Source: Gallionella sp. (lineage in GTDB: Bacteria; Pseudomonadota; Gammaproteobacteria; Burkholderiales; Gallionellaceae). Taken from it: a stretch of 64,000 nt of DNA. Under the pieces are notes generated by a model, which was given only the letters and a program-made list of their open reading frames with translations, searched no databases and was not told the origin of the DNA. The stretch is taken from positions 124,001-188,000 of the forward strand of contig JAQTWT010000001.1 in the NCBI GenBank assembly GCA_028689145.1, in the 5' to 3' direction. Position numbers and translations under genes: made by a program. This document shows, piece by piece, positions 1 through 9,470 of this stretch (positions are counted from its first letter, which is position 1; the number at the start of each line of letters is the position of its first letter).

Positions 1-541
1 CAAAAATGCTTCCGCCCCAACTGGCTACTGCATAGAATCCCTGGCTTGGCATCATGTCACCGACAGGCAGCATCCGGAAACTTTCTGCCAAGGCTGTCAA
101 CATGTACAAATGCCCGTTGATAGCCAGAAAGGCCAGTGCCGCAACCATCCCCAACCATTGGGCAATGATCGGCGAATGAACCGCATTCACAGGGTCATAA
201 AAACTGGCGAATCCCAATCCCATCTGCAGTCCGGCTAATTCACCCGCCATTTCAACGGCAGTAAAGATCAGACGCATGGTGAATCCCATTGATACGCCGA
301 TAATGATCTGTTGAATCATTATCAATAGCCCCTGCGGCGAACCGACGGAGACCGGCGGCATTGCACCAATGTTTGGCGCAATGATGATGGTAAGCAGTAC
401 AGACAAACCGACTTTGACGCGCGCCGGTATTTGTTTGTTACCAAGTATCGGTGAACTGGCAATCATTGCCAGAATGCGCGTCAACGGAAAAACTAGCGCT
501 GCAAGCCACATTTCTAGCTGCGCGCTGGTAATGCTGATCAC
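1..541 (-). CDS. fliR: Flagellar biosynthetic protein FliR (3' end outside window)
   Basis: Inner-membrane component of the flagellar type III export gate, where it works with FliP and FliQ. About 180 residues are visible before the window edge cuts the C-terminus. The N-terminus reads MISITSAQLEMWLAAL and continues into alternating hydrophobic segments with the family-typical stretch PARVKVGLS. The start is taken as GTG at 541, because the only in-frame upstream extension quickly meets a stop and the alignment to FliR N-termini begins here. It is the last visible gene of the minus-strand fliL-M-N-O-P-Q-R run and lies 23 nt after fliQ. Confidence 0.93.
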   Translation of the reverse strand, partial: MISITSAQLEMWLAALVFPLTRILAMIASSPILGNKQIPARVKVGLSVLLTIIIAPNIGAMPPVSVGSPQGLLIMIQQIIIGVSMGFTMRLIFTAVEMAGELAGLQMGLGFASFYDPVNAVHSPIIAQWLGMVAALAFLAINGHLYMLTALAESFRMLPVGDMMPSQGFYAVASWGGSIF

Positions 542-564
542 TAGACAGCCCTACTCATCAGCTG

Positions 565-834
565 TCACCCGACCATCCAGGGGATATTTCCAAACAATCG
601 CTGGATATAATCGACCATGGTATTGACCATCCACGGTCCGGCAAAAATCAGCACCAGAAACGTCCCCAGCAGTTTTGGAATGAACGACAAAGTCATTTCG
701 TTGATTTGTGTGGCCGCTTGAAAAATGCTCACCACCAGACCAATCACCAGCGCGCTAAGCAATAGCGGCGCAGAAATCATCAGCGTCAATTCGATGGCTT
801 GCTGCCCGATAGTAAGGACGGTTTCAGGGGTCAT
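565..834 (-). CDS. fliQ: Flagellar biosynthetic protein FliQ
   Basis: Small export-gate membrane protein of 89 residues, the normal family length. It has two hydrophobic helices (about residues 16-38 and 52-75) and the typical N-terminus MTPETVLTIGQQAIEL. It assembles with FliP and FliR in the basal-body membrane ring. A 100-nt gap separates it from fliP upstream; no promoter was recognised there, so co-transcription with fliP is assumed. Confidence 0.96.
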   Translation of the reverse strand: MTPETVLTIGQQAIELTLMISAPLLLSALVIGLVVSIFQAATQINEMTLSFIPKLLGTFLVLIFAGPWMVNTMVDYIQRLFGNIPWMVG

Positions 835-934
835 AATGTAGCCGTTAGTAACAGTGTGTAGTCGTTAACTGGTGTAGGCGCTTTGCAATTTTTTGGCTTA
901 ACCAAAAGCGAACGCCTAGCGGCCAGTGACTATT

Positions 935-1744
935 TCAAGTATAAAAACTTTGCGCCAAAGAACCGATGATCAAATTCCAGCCATCAGCCAACACGAACAG
1001 CATGATCTTGAACGGCAGCGAAATGATAGCCGGCGATACCATCATCATACCCATGGACATCAGCACGCTGGCCACTACCATATCGATGATAAGAAACGGG
1101 ATAAATACCACGAAGCCGATCTGAAAAGCCGTTTTTAATTCGCTGGTCACATAAGCGGGTACCAGAATGCGCAGCGGCACTTGTTCCGCATCTTGCAACG
1201 GTTCACTGTTGGAGATTCTCACGAACAGCGCCAGATCCGCCTCGCGTGTTTGGCGCAGCATAAAGGCTTTTAACGGCACGCTGCCTTTTTCAACCGCCTG
1301 CTGAAAATCAAGTTTGTTTTCGCTGAAAGGCAAATAGGCATCGGTATACATCTTGTCGAATACCGGTGACATGACAAAAAACGTGAGAAACAATGCCAGC
1401 CCGACCAGTACCTGATTGGGTGGCGAAGACGGTGTACCGATGGCAGAACGCAGCAAACTCAACACAATAATGATGCGCGTAAATCCGGTCATCATCAGCA
1501 GAATCGCCGGAAGAAAACTCAGCGAGGTTAGCAGCAACAGTGTTTGCAAGCTCAAACTATACGTCTGCCCTCCGCCGGGTGACGGCGTGCTGGTTACTGC
1601 AGGCAATCCAATTTCCGCATAAGCCTGCTGACTGATCAGCAGACAGAAAATCGACATCACCAGTAGATTCAGAAACGCTTTCCATCGTCCTTTGATCGAC
1701 AGAGGACGGGCTCTCTGCTTGCGTTTTATTGTTTGCTGAAACAC
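935..1744 (-). CDS. fliP: Flagellar biosynthetic protein FliP
   Basis: Core subunit of the flagellar protein export gate. The 269-residue product has an N-terminal signal-peptide-like segment (about residues 20-43, ending near AYA), as FliP is known to have, then the hallmark [16 protein letters not shown] and, near the C-terminus, [16 protein letters not shown]. Both match the conserved FliP/SctR signatures. It starts 2 nt after fliO ends, so the two are almost certainly translated from one mRNA. Confidence 0.97.
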   Translation of the reverse strand: MFQQTIKRKQRARPLSIKGRWKAFLNLLVMSIFCLLISQQAYAEIGLPAVTSTPSPGGGQTYSLSLQTLLLLTSLSFLPAILLMMTGFTRIIIVLSLLRSAIGTPSSPPNQVLVGLALFLTFFVMSPVFDKMYTDAYLPFSENKLDFQQAVEKGSVPLKAFMLRQTREADLALFVRISNSEPLQDAEQVPLRILVPAYVTSELKTAFQIGFVVFIPFLIIDMVVASVLMSMGMMMVSPAIISLPFKIMLFVLADGWNLIIGSLAQSFYT

Positions 1745-1746
1745 GG

Positions 1747-2298
1747 TTATTTCTCTGCGGTTTTTTGTTTGCGCTTATTCAGAACGGATGCCAGAAGACC
1801 GGCAAATTTATTAGCCGGATACTGCGAACTGGCGCCAGAATTTTCAGCCAGAGATTCGCTGTCTGGCATCAAATGTAACTCGTTTTTCTGAAATGTATGC
1901 AACGTGCGAATTTGCCCTGGGCCGACACCGACCACCAGACAGGTATCATTCACCTCGACCAATACGATGCGCTCACGTTGCCCTATCGGCACAGCGCCCA
2001 ACACTTTGAGCAGCTTCCCTGTTCCATGCTGTGCAACATTCATGCGCCTGAGCATCCATCCCACCAGCACAATAGCGGCCAACACCAGCAGCAAACTGAA
2101 AATGATTTGTGCAATATTACCCGAACTGACTGCGGGCGGCGGTGGGGTGTAGGCGAGGCGGGGCGCATCTGCGGCATAGACAGAAGAACAACAAATAGCA
2201 AACATAACCGAGAATCTGGTTGATATTTTTTGGCAACCTTCAACCAGCCGGCAAACAATCATTTGGGGATTGCCAGACAAAATAGTCCTTAGTTCCAT
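1747..2298 (-). CDS. fliO: Flagellar protein FliO
   Basis: Membrane protein that helps assemble the FliP ring of the export gate. The 183-residue product has a hydrophobic N-terminal stretch ending in SVYA (possible signal peptide), a proline-rich linker, one transmembrane helix (about residues 63-83), then the FliO-type cytoplasmic domain with [20 protein letters not shown]. The start at 2298 is uncertain: no good ribosome site precedes it, and downstream ATGs at 2262 or 2205 are alternatives. Position between fliN and fliP supports the call. Confidence 0.9.
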   Translation of the reverse strand: MELRTILSGNPQMIVCRLVEGCQKISTRFSVMFAICCSSVYAADAPRLAYTPPPPAVSSGNIAQIIFSLLLVLAAIVLVGWMLRRMNVAQHGTGKLLKVLGAVPIGQRERIVLVEVNDTCLVVGVGPGQIRTLHTFQKNELHLMPDSESLAENSGASSQYPANKFAGLLASVLNKRKQKTAEK

Positions 2299-2334
2299 TA
2301 GTGAACCGCCCTGTCTTCTTTCATCTGGTTCCTG

Positions 2335-2796
2335 TTATCTGTTTAAACGCCGCAACCGTTCCGAAGGTGTAATAACGTCAGTCAAGCGTATGCCCAGCTT
2401 GTCATTCACGACGACAACTTCGCCTTGCGCGATCAAAAAGCCATTGATCATTACGTCCAGCGGCTCACCCGCCATGCCGGCTAACTCTACTACCGAGCCT
2501 TGTGCCAGTTGCAACAAATTTCTGATCGGCATCTTTGTGCGCCCCAGCTCAACAGTCAGTTGCACCGGTATATCCAAAATCATGTCGAGGTCGTTGGTAG
2601 TGGCCGAAGCGGGACCACTTGCTCCGAATTGTTCCAAAACGTGCGGTTTGGCAGCGGCAGCCGGCTGACTGTCGGCACTGGCCTGTTCAGACATGGCTGC
2701 ACCCCAATCGTCGGTAGTCGTGGTTTGCTCGGCCATGGCCGCACCCCAATCGTCTGCAGTGATCGCTTCTTCGTTGGTTGCTGTTTCGTCAGCCAT
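2335..2796 (-). CDS. fliN: Flagellar motor switch protein FliN
   Basis: C-ring protein that forms the base of the rotor with FliM. The 153-residue product has an acidic N-terminal half with two near-identical copies of DDWGAAM, then the SpoA domain (about residues 70-150) with LDIPVQLTVELGRTKMPI and the conserved GEVVVVNDKLGIRLT. The start ATG overlaps the fliM stop codon by one base (TAATG), implying translational coupling. The duplicated DDWGAAM in the linker is local to this protein and makes it somewhat longer than short FliN forms. Confidence 0.97.
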   Translation of the reverse strand: MADETATNEEAITADDWGAAMAEQTTTTDDWGAAMSEQASADSQPAAAAKPHVLEQFGASGPASATTNDLDMILDIPVQLTVELGRTKMPIRNLLQLAQGSVVELAGMAGEPLDVMINGFLIAQGEVVVVNDKLGIRLTDVITPSERLRRLNR

Positions 2797-3779
2797 TAAT
2801 CTTCTCCTTTATCGATCGAGAGCATTCTTTCAACCTTCAACGCATATTGGTTATTAAATGCACCATATTTACATTCCATCATCGGCACGCCGTCTACCGA
2901 AGCGGTAATATTTTCATCGACCGCCAGTGGCACGATATCGCCAACCCGCATCTTCAATACTTGATCAAAGGTCAAATTGGCCTTGCCGAGCGTGGCGATT
3001 AATTCGATATTGGCGGATTGCACCTGCTTGGACAAAAGCTGCAGCCAGCGGTGATCCGTGGCCATGTGCTCACCCTGCACATTATTGAACAGCAGATCTT
3101 TGATCGGTTCAAGCATGGAATAAGGCATGCAAATGTGAAACGCACCGCCATTGCCGCTCAGTTCTATGTCGAAAGTGGTAACGATAACCACTTCGTTGGG
3201 AGTCGCAATGTTGGCAAACTGCGGATTCATTTCCGAACGGACAAACTCGAACGCCAGCTGGTGAACGGGTTCCCAAGATTTTCCATATGTTTCAAATACC
3301 ACATCCAGCAGCTTCATGATAATACGCTGCTCGGTCTGGGTAAATTCGCGCCCCTCCACGCGAGTATGGAAGCGCCCATCACCGCCAAACATATTGTCCA
3401 CCACCAGAAATACCAGATTGGGATCAAAAATGAACAAACCATTGCCACGCAACGGCGGGGCTTGAATAATATTCAGATTAGCCGGAACATGCAGATTGCG
3501 TACGAATTCACCGAACTTCAATACGCGCACCGGACCAACCGAAATTTCCGGGGTACGGCGGATAAAATTGAACAACCCGATGCGAAACAAACGTGCGAAA
3601 CGCTCGTTGATAATTTCCATTGTGGGCATACGCCCACGCACAATGCGCTCTTGCGAAGCAAGATTGTACGAGCGAACCTCTCCCGTCGCCGCTTCCGATT
3701 CGGCAGACTCATTCTCCTCTTCGCCGGTGACCCCTTTGAGCAGGGAATCAACTTCGTCCTGTGAGAGAAATTCACTCAT
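2796..3779 (-). CDS. fliM: Flagellar motor switch protein FliM
   Basis: C-ring protein that binds phospho-CheY and sets rotation direction. The 327-residue product begins MSEFLSQDEVDSLLKGV, the N-terminal CheY-binding segment, followed by the CheC-like middle domain (about residues 50-230, with RLFRIGLFNFIRRTPEI) and a C-terminal SpoA domain that pairs with FliN. Full length for the family. It lies 39 nt after fliL and is coupled to fliN. Confidence 0.98.
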   Translation of the reverse strand: MSEFLSQDEVDSLLKGVTGEEENESAESEAATGEVRSYNLASQERIVRGRMPTMEIINERFARLFRIGLFNFIRRTPEISVGPVRVLKFGEFVRNLHVPANLNIIQAPPLRGNGLFIFDPNLVFLVVDNMFGGDGRFHTRVEGREFTQTEQRIIMKLLDVVFETYGKSWEPVHQLAFEFVRSEMNPQFANIATPNEVVIVTTFDIELSGNGGAFHICMPYSMLEPIKDLLFNNVQGEHMATDHRWLQLLSKQVQSANIELIATLGKANLTFDQVLKMRVGDIVPLAVDENITASVDGVPMMECKYGAFNNQYALKVERMLSIDKGED

Positions 3780-3818
3780 TTTCTGCTATTGCCCATTTTC
3801 TGCCATTGTCACTCGTTA

Positions 3819-4418
3819 TTATTGAATGATGAATGATGTAAACAACACTTCGGTTATCCCGCTTTTACCGCCCTTGGTTTCGGTTGGTGGCGCTTCGAGC
3901 GGATCGGAACTGATGACAGGCTCAATCTTGCGCATATGAAGAACATATTCGACTTGCTCCTTGATTTGCCCGGCCAACCTCTTTTTATCTTCATAAGTGA
4001 TAAGTTCGGAAGGACGCTTGCTTTGCAATAACATATTCACCCGGTGCATGATTTCCGGGCTGCTGTTCTTGACCCTTTCTTCCAGTTCCGGCCTGGTCAG
4101 TTTCAGTGAAATCGCAACTTGCAGATATTGATCGCTCTCTTCGCGCACCAGATTGGCGGTAAATGTCCCTAAATCAACATATTTAGGAGGGTTTTTCGCG
4201 CTGGCTTCCTCGTCGGCTTTTTCTTCAACTTTTTCTGCTTCCGCTTTTTCTGCCGGTGTCAGTTCATGCGACTGTCCCATTAAAAAAAACGCAGCAACTC
4301 CCGCGCCTATAACCAACACAGCGACAACGGCAATAATAATGATGAGTTTTGTTCTGCCTTTTTTTGGCGGCTCATTAGCAACTTCATCTGCTTCGGCAGA
4401 CTTTCCTGGTTTAGCCAT
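3819..4418 (-). CDS. fliL: Flagellar basal body-associated protein FliL
   Basis: Single-pass inner-membrane protein around the motor that supports stator function. The 199-residue product has a cytoplasmic N-terminus rich in charged residues, one transmembrane helix (about residues 26-46), an acidic Glu/Ala/Lys linker, and the FliL periplasmic domain with KYVDLGTFTANLV. The ATG at 4418 is chosen over an in-frame TTG at 4436 because AAGGG lies 8 nt ahead of it. It is the first gene after the FliA-type promoter at 4645-4671, so it likely heads its own transcript. Confidence 0.95.
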   Translation of the reverse strand: MAKPGKSAEADEVANEPPKKGRTKLIIIIAVVAVLVIGAGVAAFFLMGQSHELTPAEKAEAEKVEEKADEEASAKNPPKYVDLGTFTANLVREESDQYLQVAISLKLTRPELEERVKNSSPEIMHRVNMLLQSKRPSELITYEDKKRLAGQIKEQVEYVLHMRKIEPVISSDPLEAPPTETKGGKSGITEVLFTSFIIQ

Positions 4419-4644
4419 ATTTGAACCCTTAATCAACGGTTTTTCATACTATTTGACACTTTAAATCCAGCGCTAATGATAACTCGGTTAGCACTTGAAT
4501 CTCCCATTAAATTGGGCTTTGCATTCAAAATGACTGTGATTGGTGCATACAGAACAGGATACCCCTTCCAGCCTTGCATCAAAAAACCCTACCCTTTATG
4601 GCAAGCCAATACACCCGTAGCGCACACTAACTGCATATCGCCTC

Positions 4645-4671
4645 TTATCGGCTAAGATCACCCAAAGTTTA
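4645..4671 (-). promoter_or_regulatory. FliA (sigma-28) promoter for fliL-M-N-O-P-Q-R
   Basis: On the minus strand the sequence reads TAAACTTT, then 11 bases, then GCCGATAA. The known sigma-28 consensus is TAAAGTTT-N11-GCCGATAA, so there is one mismatch in 16 positions and the spacer is exact. Transcription would start near 4637 and reach the fliL ATG after about 220 nt. The surrounding gap 4437-4796 between fliL and fliK holds no credible gene. Confidence 0.8.
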
Positions 4672-4796
4672 GGTTAAAGACCGCAGCATCGCGCACCGCG
4701 TAAATACCAATACGTACAAAACTCGCAGCCTTACCAGAAAACGCACCATACCTGCAACACTCTACAGAGTCACAACGCAACGCACCCCTGCTCCGC

Positions 4797-5978
4797 TCAA
4801 GCAAAAGTATCTACCATCCCATTGTGGCGACGCACTGGCATCGACTGTATGGACGGAGACGATGACTCTGCCGTCCTGTCCAGCCCGCCAGAAATCTCTC
4901 GCGGCAATGCCGTACCCGTACCTTTATCCGCAAATCCTTCCGCACCGCGGTCACGCGGCGATTGATCGCTAACCGTAGCATTACCCAACATGATGCCGTT
5001 ATCCGCCAATATCTCGCGAAGTCGGGGCAATGCGTTTTCCACCGCTTCTCGTACCGCGCTATGCGGAGACGTAAATAAAGCGGTAGCCTGGTTATCCGAT
5101 ATCTTGAGCACCACATCCAGCGGCCCCAAATTGGGTGGATTCAAATGCAACTCGGCAACCTGATTTTGTTGCGTACCCATCCAGCTAATCTTTTGCGAAA
5201 ACTCTTCAGTCCAACCGTTACTGCCTAACGGCGATGAAATGGCCTGCATGCCGCCAACAGCCCTTTCTGGTGTCAATATATTAGGCGACATACCGGATGT
5301 CACCATTGAAGAAGCTGTCTGGGCAATGTTTTGCGCGGATCGTGCAGCATCCGGAATACTGTTAGGCAATTCGGCGAACTTAATGAAATCCGTAGCAGTG
5401 CTACTATGCAACGCCTGCGTATCGGCAACCGTGGCTGCGAAATCCGGTTTGCCTGTTGGGGCTGCGGCAGCCGGCAAACTAAATTTTGCCTTGCTTTGCA
5501 TCGTTCCCGCATTGGCTACAGGTTGATTAAGCTCTGCTTTATTGGCATTTGCTTTACGAAGCATCGTCGTACCGGCCATGGTTCCGGCTGCTACCGCCGC
5601 ATCGGTTACCACCCGCGGAGCAGCTGTGGCGGCGGCATCCCTTTCAAGCGCCAGCTTGATATTTTGGGGAAGTTGCAGCATGGCCGCCAAGGCACTGGAT
5701 GGGTCACCTGTTATGACGGCAGCCAGAGTTTTATCCTGCTCGATTTTGCCAGTCTGAACTACATCACCCTCAGTTTCCTTGACTTCAATCGCGGATGCAT
5801 CCGGTTGCGAGTTTGCGTTGGATGTGCTGCCTTCATCCCCCTGCATTGTACGCGCCAGCACGGCACCAAACGGATTCGCAGACTGCGCCTCGATGGGATC
5901 GCTTTTTTGCACTGTATTCGCAACGGCGCTGTTCGATGCCGGTTGCGAATTGCTGCTGGGGATGGGTAGATTAGTCAT
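4797..5978 (-). CDS. fliK: Flagellar hook-length control protein FliK
   Basis: Exported molecular ruler that switches export from hook to filament substrates. The 393-residue product has a long low-complexity Ala/Ser/Thr-rich N-terminal two thirds and a conserved C-terminal hook-length domain (about residues 255-345) containing LHLNPPNLGPLDVVLKI. The ATG at 5978 is chosen because AGGAGA lies just upstream and longer in-frame versions run into fliJ. It starts 13 nt after fliJ ends. Confidence 0.93.
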   Translation of the reverse strand: MTNLPIPSSNSQPASNSAVANTVQKSDPIEAQSANPFGAVLARTMQGDEGSTSNANSQPDASAIEVKETEGDVVQTGKIEQDKTLAAVITGDPSSALAAMLQLPQNIKLALERDAAATAAPRVVTDAAVAAGTMAGTTMLRKANANKAELNQPVANAGTMQSKAKFSLPAAAAPTGKPDFAATVADTQALHSSTATDFIKFAELPNSIPDAARSAQNIAQTASSMVTSGMSPNILTPERAVGGMQAISSPLGSNGWTEEFSQKISWMGTQQNQVAELHLNPPNLGPLDVVLKISDNQATALFTSPHSAVREAVENALPRLREILADNGIMLGNATVSDQSPRDRGAEGFADKGTGTALPREISGGLDRTAESSSPSIQSMPVRRHNGMVDTFA

Positions 5979-5991
5979 GGCATTCTCCTGA

Positions 5992-6456
5992 TCATCTGTT
6001 CGAATCTTCTGTATTGCGCATTTTGCGTGCCGCAAGTCTGCCGGTATGCTCATCCAGAGATTTCTGTTCGGACTTCTCGGCGACCATTTTCTGTTCTTCG
6101 ACATGGCGTTTCCGCAGCGTATCGAATGATTTTAGTTTGCGCCGCGTCGCATCAAATTCGCCTCGCCCGACCTGGGTAGATACCTTGCTCTGCTCTACTG
6201 TTTGAAACTGTTGCGCGATCGCTTCATCAAGCTTGTTGATGAACTCCTGAAAATTGCGCAACTCGGCTGGAGCCATGCCTCCCTGTGTGGATTCCTGCAG
6301 GCGCATCTGGTAATCCCTGCGATATTGCCGCAGCATTTCAAGTTGTTGCTGCGCGCTATGCTGTTGTTTATTCAGCTGACCGAGCTTGCGCGTCGCCGAA
6401 TCGTTCTGGTGCTGCGCCAGATTCATCACGGATTGCAGGGAGAACGGCTTGGTCAT
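5992..6456 (-). CDS. fliJ: Flagellar export chaperone FliJ
   Basis: Coiled-coil stalk protein that sits in the FliI hexamer and escorts export chaperones. The 154-residue product is almost entirely predicted helix with heptad character and many Gln/Glu/Lys residues, starting MTKPFSLQSVMNLAQ. Length and position between fliI (11 nt upstream) and fliK fit FliJ. Confidence 0.93.
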   Translation of the reverse strand: MTKPFSLQSVMNLAQHQNDSATRKLGQLNKQQHSAQQQLEMLRQYRRDYQMRLQESTQGGMAPAELRNFQEFINKLDEAIAQQFQTVEQSKVSTQVGRGEFDATRRKLKSFDTLRKRHVEEQKMVAEKSEQKSLDEHTGRLAARKMRNTEDSNR

Positions 6457-6467
6457 AATTAAGCCTC

Positions 6468-7883
6468 TTAATGTAACGGTTCAAACAGCGCCATCAATTG
6501 GGCAACGCTGGTGCCGTAAGGTTCGCTTTGATACATATCCTGCTTCAGAAATTGCTCCATCCTCGGATAAAGCGCAATCGCCTCATCCAGAAACGGGTCG
6601 CTGCCCCTGACATAAGCGCCCACGCTGATCAAATCGCGGTTGCGCTGATAGTGCGCATACATATGCTTGAAACGCTGCACTGCCGACAAATGCTCCGGAG
6701 AAACCAGACGCGACATCACGCGGCTGATCGATGCCTCGATATCGATTGCAGGGTAATGCCCCTGCTCCACCAGCCGCCGCGACAGCACGATATGCCCGTC
6801 GAGAATGGCGCGCGCACTATCGGCAATCGGATCCTGCTGGTCGTCACCCTCGGTTAGCACGGTATAGAAAGCGGTAATCGAGCCGCTGCCTTCCAGACCG
6901 TTACCGGCGCGCTCCACCAGTTGCGGCAACTTGGCAAAAACAGACGGCGGATAGCCTTTCGTGGCCGGTGGCTCACCGACCGCCAGCGCAATCTCACGCT
7001 GTGCCATGGCAAAACGGGTCAGCGAATCCATGATCAGCAGAACATTTTTTCCCTGATCACGAAAATATTCCGCAATGGTGGTGGCATAAGCCGCCCCCTG
7101 CAAACGCATCAGCGGCGAAGTATCCGCCGGCGTGGCAACCACCACCGAATGCGCCATCCCCTCCTTGCCGAGAATATCGTTGATAAATTCTTTAACTTCG
7201 CGACCGCGTTCACCGATCAAACCGACCACCGTCACATCCGCACTGGTATAACGCGCCATCATGCCGAGCAGCACACTCTTACCGACACCGCTGCCGGCAA
7301 ACAAACCCATGCGCTGCCCCCGCCCAACCGTCAACATACTATTGATAGCGCGCACCCCGACATCCAGCGACGAATCAATCGAAGCACGCTCCAACGGATT
7401 AAAAGCCCGGCCTTGCAGCGGCGCATACCCGCAGTCCTGCAATGGTCCCAATTGATCGAGCGGCTTACCGGCACCATCCAGCACGCGGCCAAGCAGCATA
7501 TCGCCGACCGGCAAATGTTTGGCGCTATCCGAGGTGCGGCGATGCGGCGATTGGCGCTTGCCGCCCAGAGTCAGTACATGAGCGGCCTCAACCTGCATCA
7601 CACGGGCACCGGGCACCAGGCCATACACATCGTTCTCCGGCATCAAAAACAACTTCTCCCCGGCAAAACCGACCACTTCCGCTTCCACAACACCGTTCGG
7701 CAAATGGATCGAACAGGTACTGCCAACTGCCATTTGCAAACCGACCGCTTCCATTACCAAGCCGGTTACCTTGGTCAGGTGACCGCTCGGTAGCATGGTG
7801 GCGCACTCCGCCACGCATTCGCGGCCTTCATTGAGGAAGTCCTGCCATCTGGCACTATTCTTATTCGGGGTCAGGCTTGCCAT
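6468..7883 (-). CDS. fliI: Flagellum-specific ATP synthase FliI
   Basis: Export ATPase of the flagellar type III apparatus, related to the F1 beta subunit. The 471-residue product carries a Walker A motif AGSGVGKS at residues 196-203, a Walker B segment [13 protein letters not shown] and the [10 protein letters not shown] region typical of the T3SS/F1 ATPases. It overlaps the end of fliH by 13 nt; FliH is its regulator, so the two are probably translationally coupled. Confidence 0.98.
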   Translation of the reverse strand: MASLTPNKNSARWQDFLNEGRECVAECATMLPSGHLTKVTGLVMEAVGLQMAVGSTCSIHLPNGVVEAEVVGFAGEKLFLMPENDVYGLVPGARVMQVEAAHVLTLGGKRQSPHRRTSDSAKHLPVGDMLLGRVLDGAGKPLDQLGPLQDCGYAPLQGRAFNPLERASIDSSLDVGVRAINSMLTVGRGQRMGLFAGSGVGKSVLLGMMARYTSADVTVVGLIGERGREVKEFINDILGKEGMAHSVVVATPADTSPLMRLQGAAYATTIAEYFRDQGKNVLLIMDSLTRFAMAQREIALAVGEPPATKGYPPSVFAKLPQLVERAGNGLEGSGSITAFYTVLTEGDDQQDPIADSARAILDGHIVLSRRLVEQGHYPAIDIEASISRVMSRLVSPEHLSAVQRFKHMYAHYQRNRDLISVGAYVRGSDPFLDEAIALYPRMEQFLKQDMYQSEPYGTSVAQLMALFEPLH

Positions 7884-8485
7884 GGCTTATCCTTCCCCAT
7901 AGATTCGACCACGCGCTTCCAGCGCGCCTCTACCGTGGCATCTACCTGGCTATGTGCGGTCTCCACGCGGCATCCTCCGCGCCTGATTTGCGTGTCGGTA
8001 AAAATTTTCCATCCGGCGTGCGACAACTGTTCGCCCATTTGCTTGCGCACCAATTCGGCATCGTCCGGATGCAAAACCAAATGCGCATTCTGGTTAAAAT
8101 GCGGCAAACTGCCAATCGCTTCACTGACGACACTCAGAACCACTTCCGGCTTCGCCTGCAAAGCATCACCCACCATCTTGCGAGCCATCTCCAGCGACAA
8201 ATCAAGCAATGACTGGGCCAATTGTTCGTCCACCTGATTGAGCGCAACCTGCAAACTTTGCAGCAGCGCATTAATTTGCGCTGCCTCGTTATGAGCCTGC
8301 TGGATACCGGCTGCATAACCCGCATCGCGACCTTCCGCATATCCTTCATCGTATGCCTGCTGGCGAATACTCTCCAGTTCCGCGACACTATTCGGGCGTT
8401 TACCGGCCTGATGCGCATCAAACGAAGCCAACTCCCAACGCTCGAATGGTGTCAGCTGTTCTTTGGTGATAATTACGCTAGACAT
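7871..8485 (-). CDS. fliH: Flagellar assembly protein FliH
   Basis: Regulator that holds FliI in the cytoplasm and links it to the C-ring. The 204-residue product has a charged N-terminus, a helical middle with the glycine-spaced run [16 protein letters not shown] (typical GxxxG repeats of FliH), and a C-terminal V-ATPase-E-like domain with [11 protein letters not shown]. The ATG at 8485 is chosen because GGAGGAGG lies just upstream and the overlap with fliG is then a compact 8 nt. Confidence 0.95.
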   Translation of the reverse strand: MSSVIITKEQLTPFERWELASFDAHQAGKRPNSVAELESIRQQAYDEGYAEGRDAGYAAGIQQAHNEAAQINALLQSLQVALNQVDEQLAQSLLDLSLEMARKMVGDALQAKPEVVLSVVSEAIGSLPHFNQNAHLVLHPDDAELVRKQMGEQLSHAGWKIFTDTQIRRGGCRVETAHSQVDATVEARWKRVVESMGKDKPWQA

Positions 8486-9470
8486 AAGCCTCCTCCGCGC
8501 CACCACCTATTGCGATTTGACCTTCGTCGGCCAGACGACGCACAATCTTGAGGATTTCCTTCTGATTGGCTTCCACCTCGCTAAGCTTTACCGGCCCCTT
8601 GGCTTCCAGGTCTTCGCGCATCATCTCGGATGCGCGCTTTGACATATTCTTGAATATCTTCTCACGCAATTCCTCGCTGGCAGCCTTGAGAGCGACAATC
8701 AACGATTCGGACTGAACCTCGCGAAGGATAAGTTGAATACCGCGATCATCGATATCCAGCAGATTTTCAAAGACAAACATTTTATCTTCGATTTTTTGCG
8801 CCAATTCCGGATCGTAACTGCGCACATTCTCCATCATCTCGGATTCCAGCGTGCCGCCCATGTAGTTGAGGATTTCCGCGGCAGTCGACACCCCGCCCTG
8901 CAGAGATTTTTTACCGGTACCGCCACCCGCCATCAATTTACCCAGCACGTCATTGAGTTCACGCAATGCGACAGGCTGCACGCCGTCCAACGTGGAAATA
9001 CGCAATAGTGCGTCATTACGCGTACGTTCGGAGAACATTTTAAGGATTTCCGCAGCCTGATCCGGCTCCAGATGCACCAGAATAGTCGCGATGATCTGCG
9101 GATGCTCATTGCCGATCATTTCCGCAACAGCTCCCGGATCCATCCATTTCAAGCTTTCAATACCCTCGGTATCGCTATTATGCATGATGCGATCAAGCAA
9201 TCCGGCAGCCTTGTCGTCACCGAGCGCCTTGATGAGCATACCGCGGATATAACTATTGGGATCCATACCGACAGTTGTCTTGGTCGCCGCAGTCACCATA
9301 AATTCATGGAACACATCCGAAATCTCTTCCCGATTGAGATTCTTTAGCGTCATCATGGCCGCGCTGATCTTTTGCACTTCTTTGGGCTCGAGATATTTCA
9401 ATACCTCGGCAGCCTCGCTTTCACCGAGCGTTAATAGAAAAATCGCGCTTTTCTCAACCCCGTCAACCAT
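8478..9470 (-). CDS. fliG: Flagellar motor switch protein FliG
   Basis: Rotor protein that touches the MotA stator and generates torque. The 330-residue product has the full three-domain FliG architecture, with the EHPQIIATILVHLEPDQAAEIL motif region in the middle and the charged torque helix region (DDRGIQLILREV) in the C-terminal domain. Its start overlaps the end of fliF by 8 nt, matching the known physical FliF-FliG partnership. Confidence 0.98.
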   Translation of the reverse strand: MVDGVEKSAIFLLTLGESEAAEVLKYLEPKEVQKISAAMMTLKNLNREEISDVFHEFMVTAATKTTVGMDPNSYIRGMLIKALGDDKAAGLLDRIMHNSDTEGIESLKWMDPGAVAEMIGNEHPQIIATILVHLEPDQAAEILKMFSERTRNDALLRISTLDGVQPVALRELNDVLGKLMAGGGTGKKSLQGGVSTAAEILNYMGGTLESEMMENVRSYDPELAQKIEDKMFVFENLLDIDDRGIQLILREVQSESLIVALKAASEELREKIFKNMSKRASEMMREDLEAKGPVKLSEVEANQKEILKIVRRLADEGQIAIGGGAEEAYV

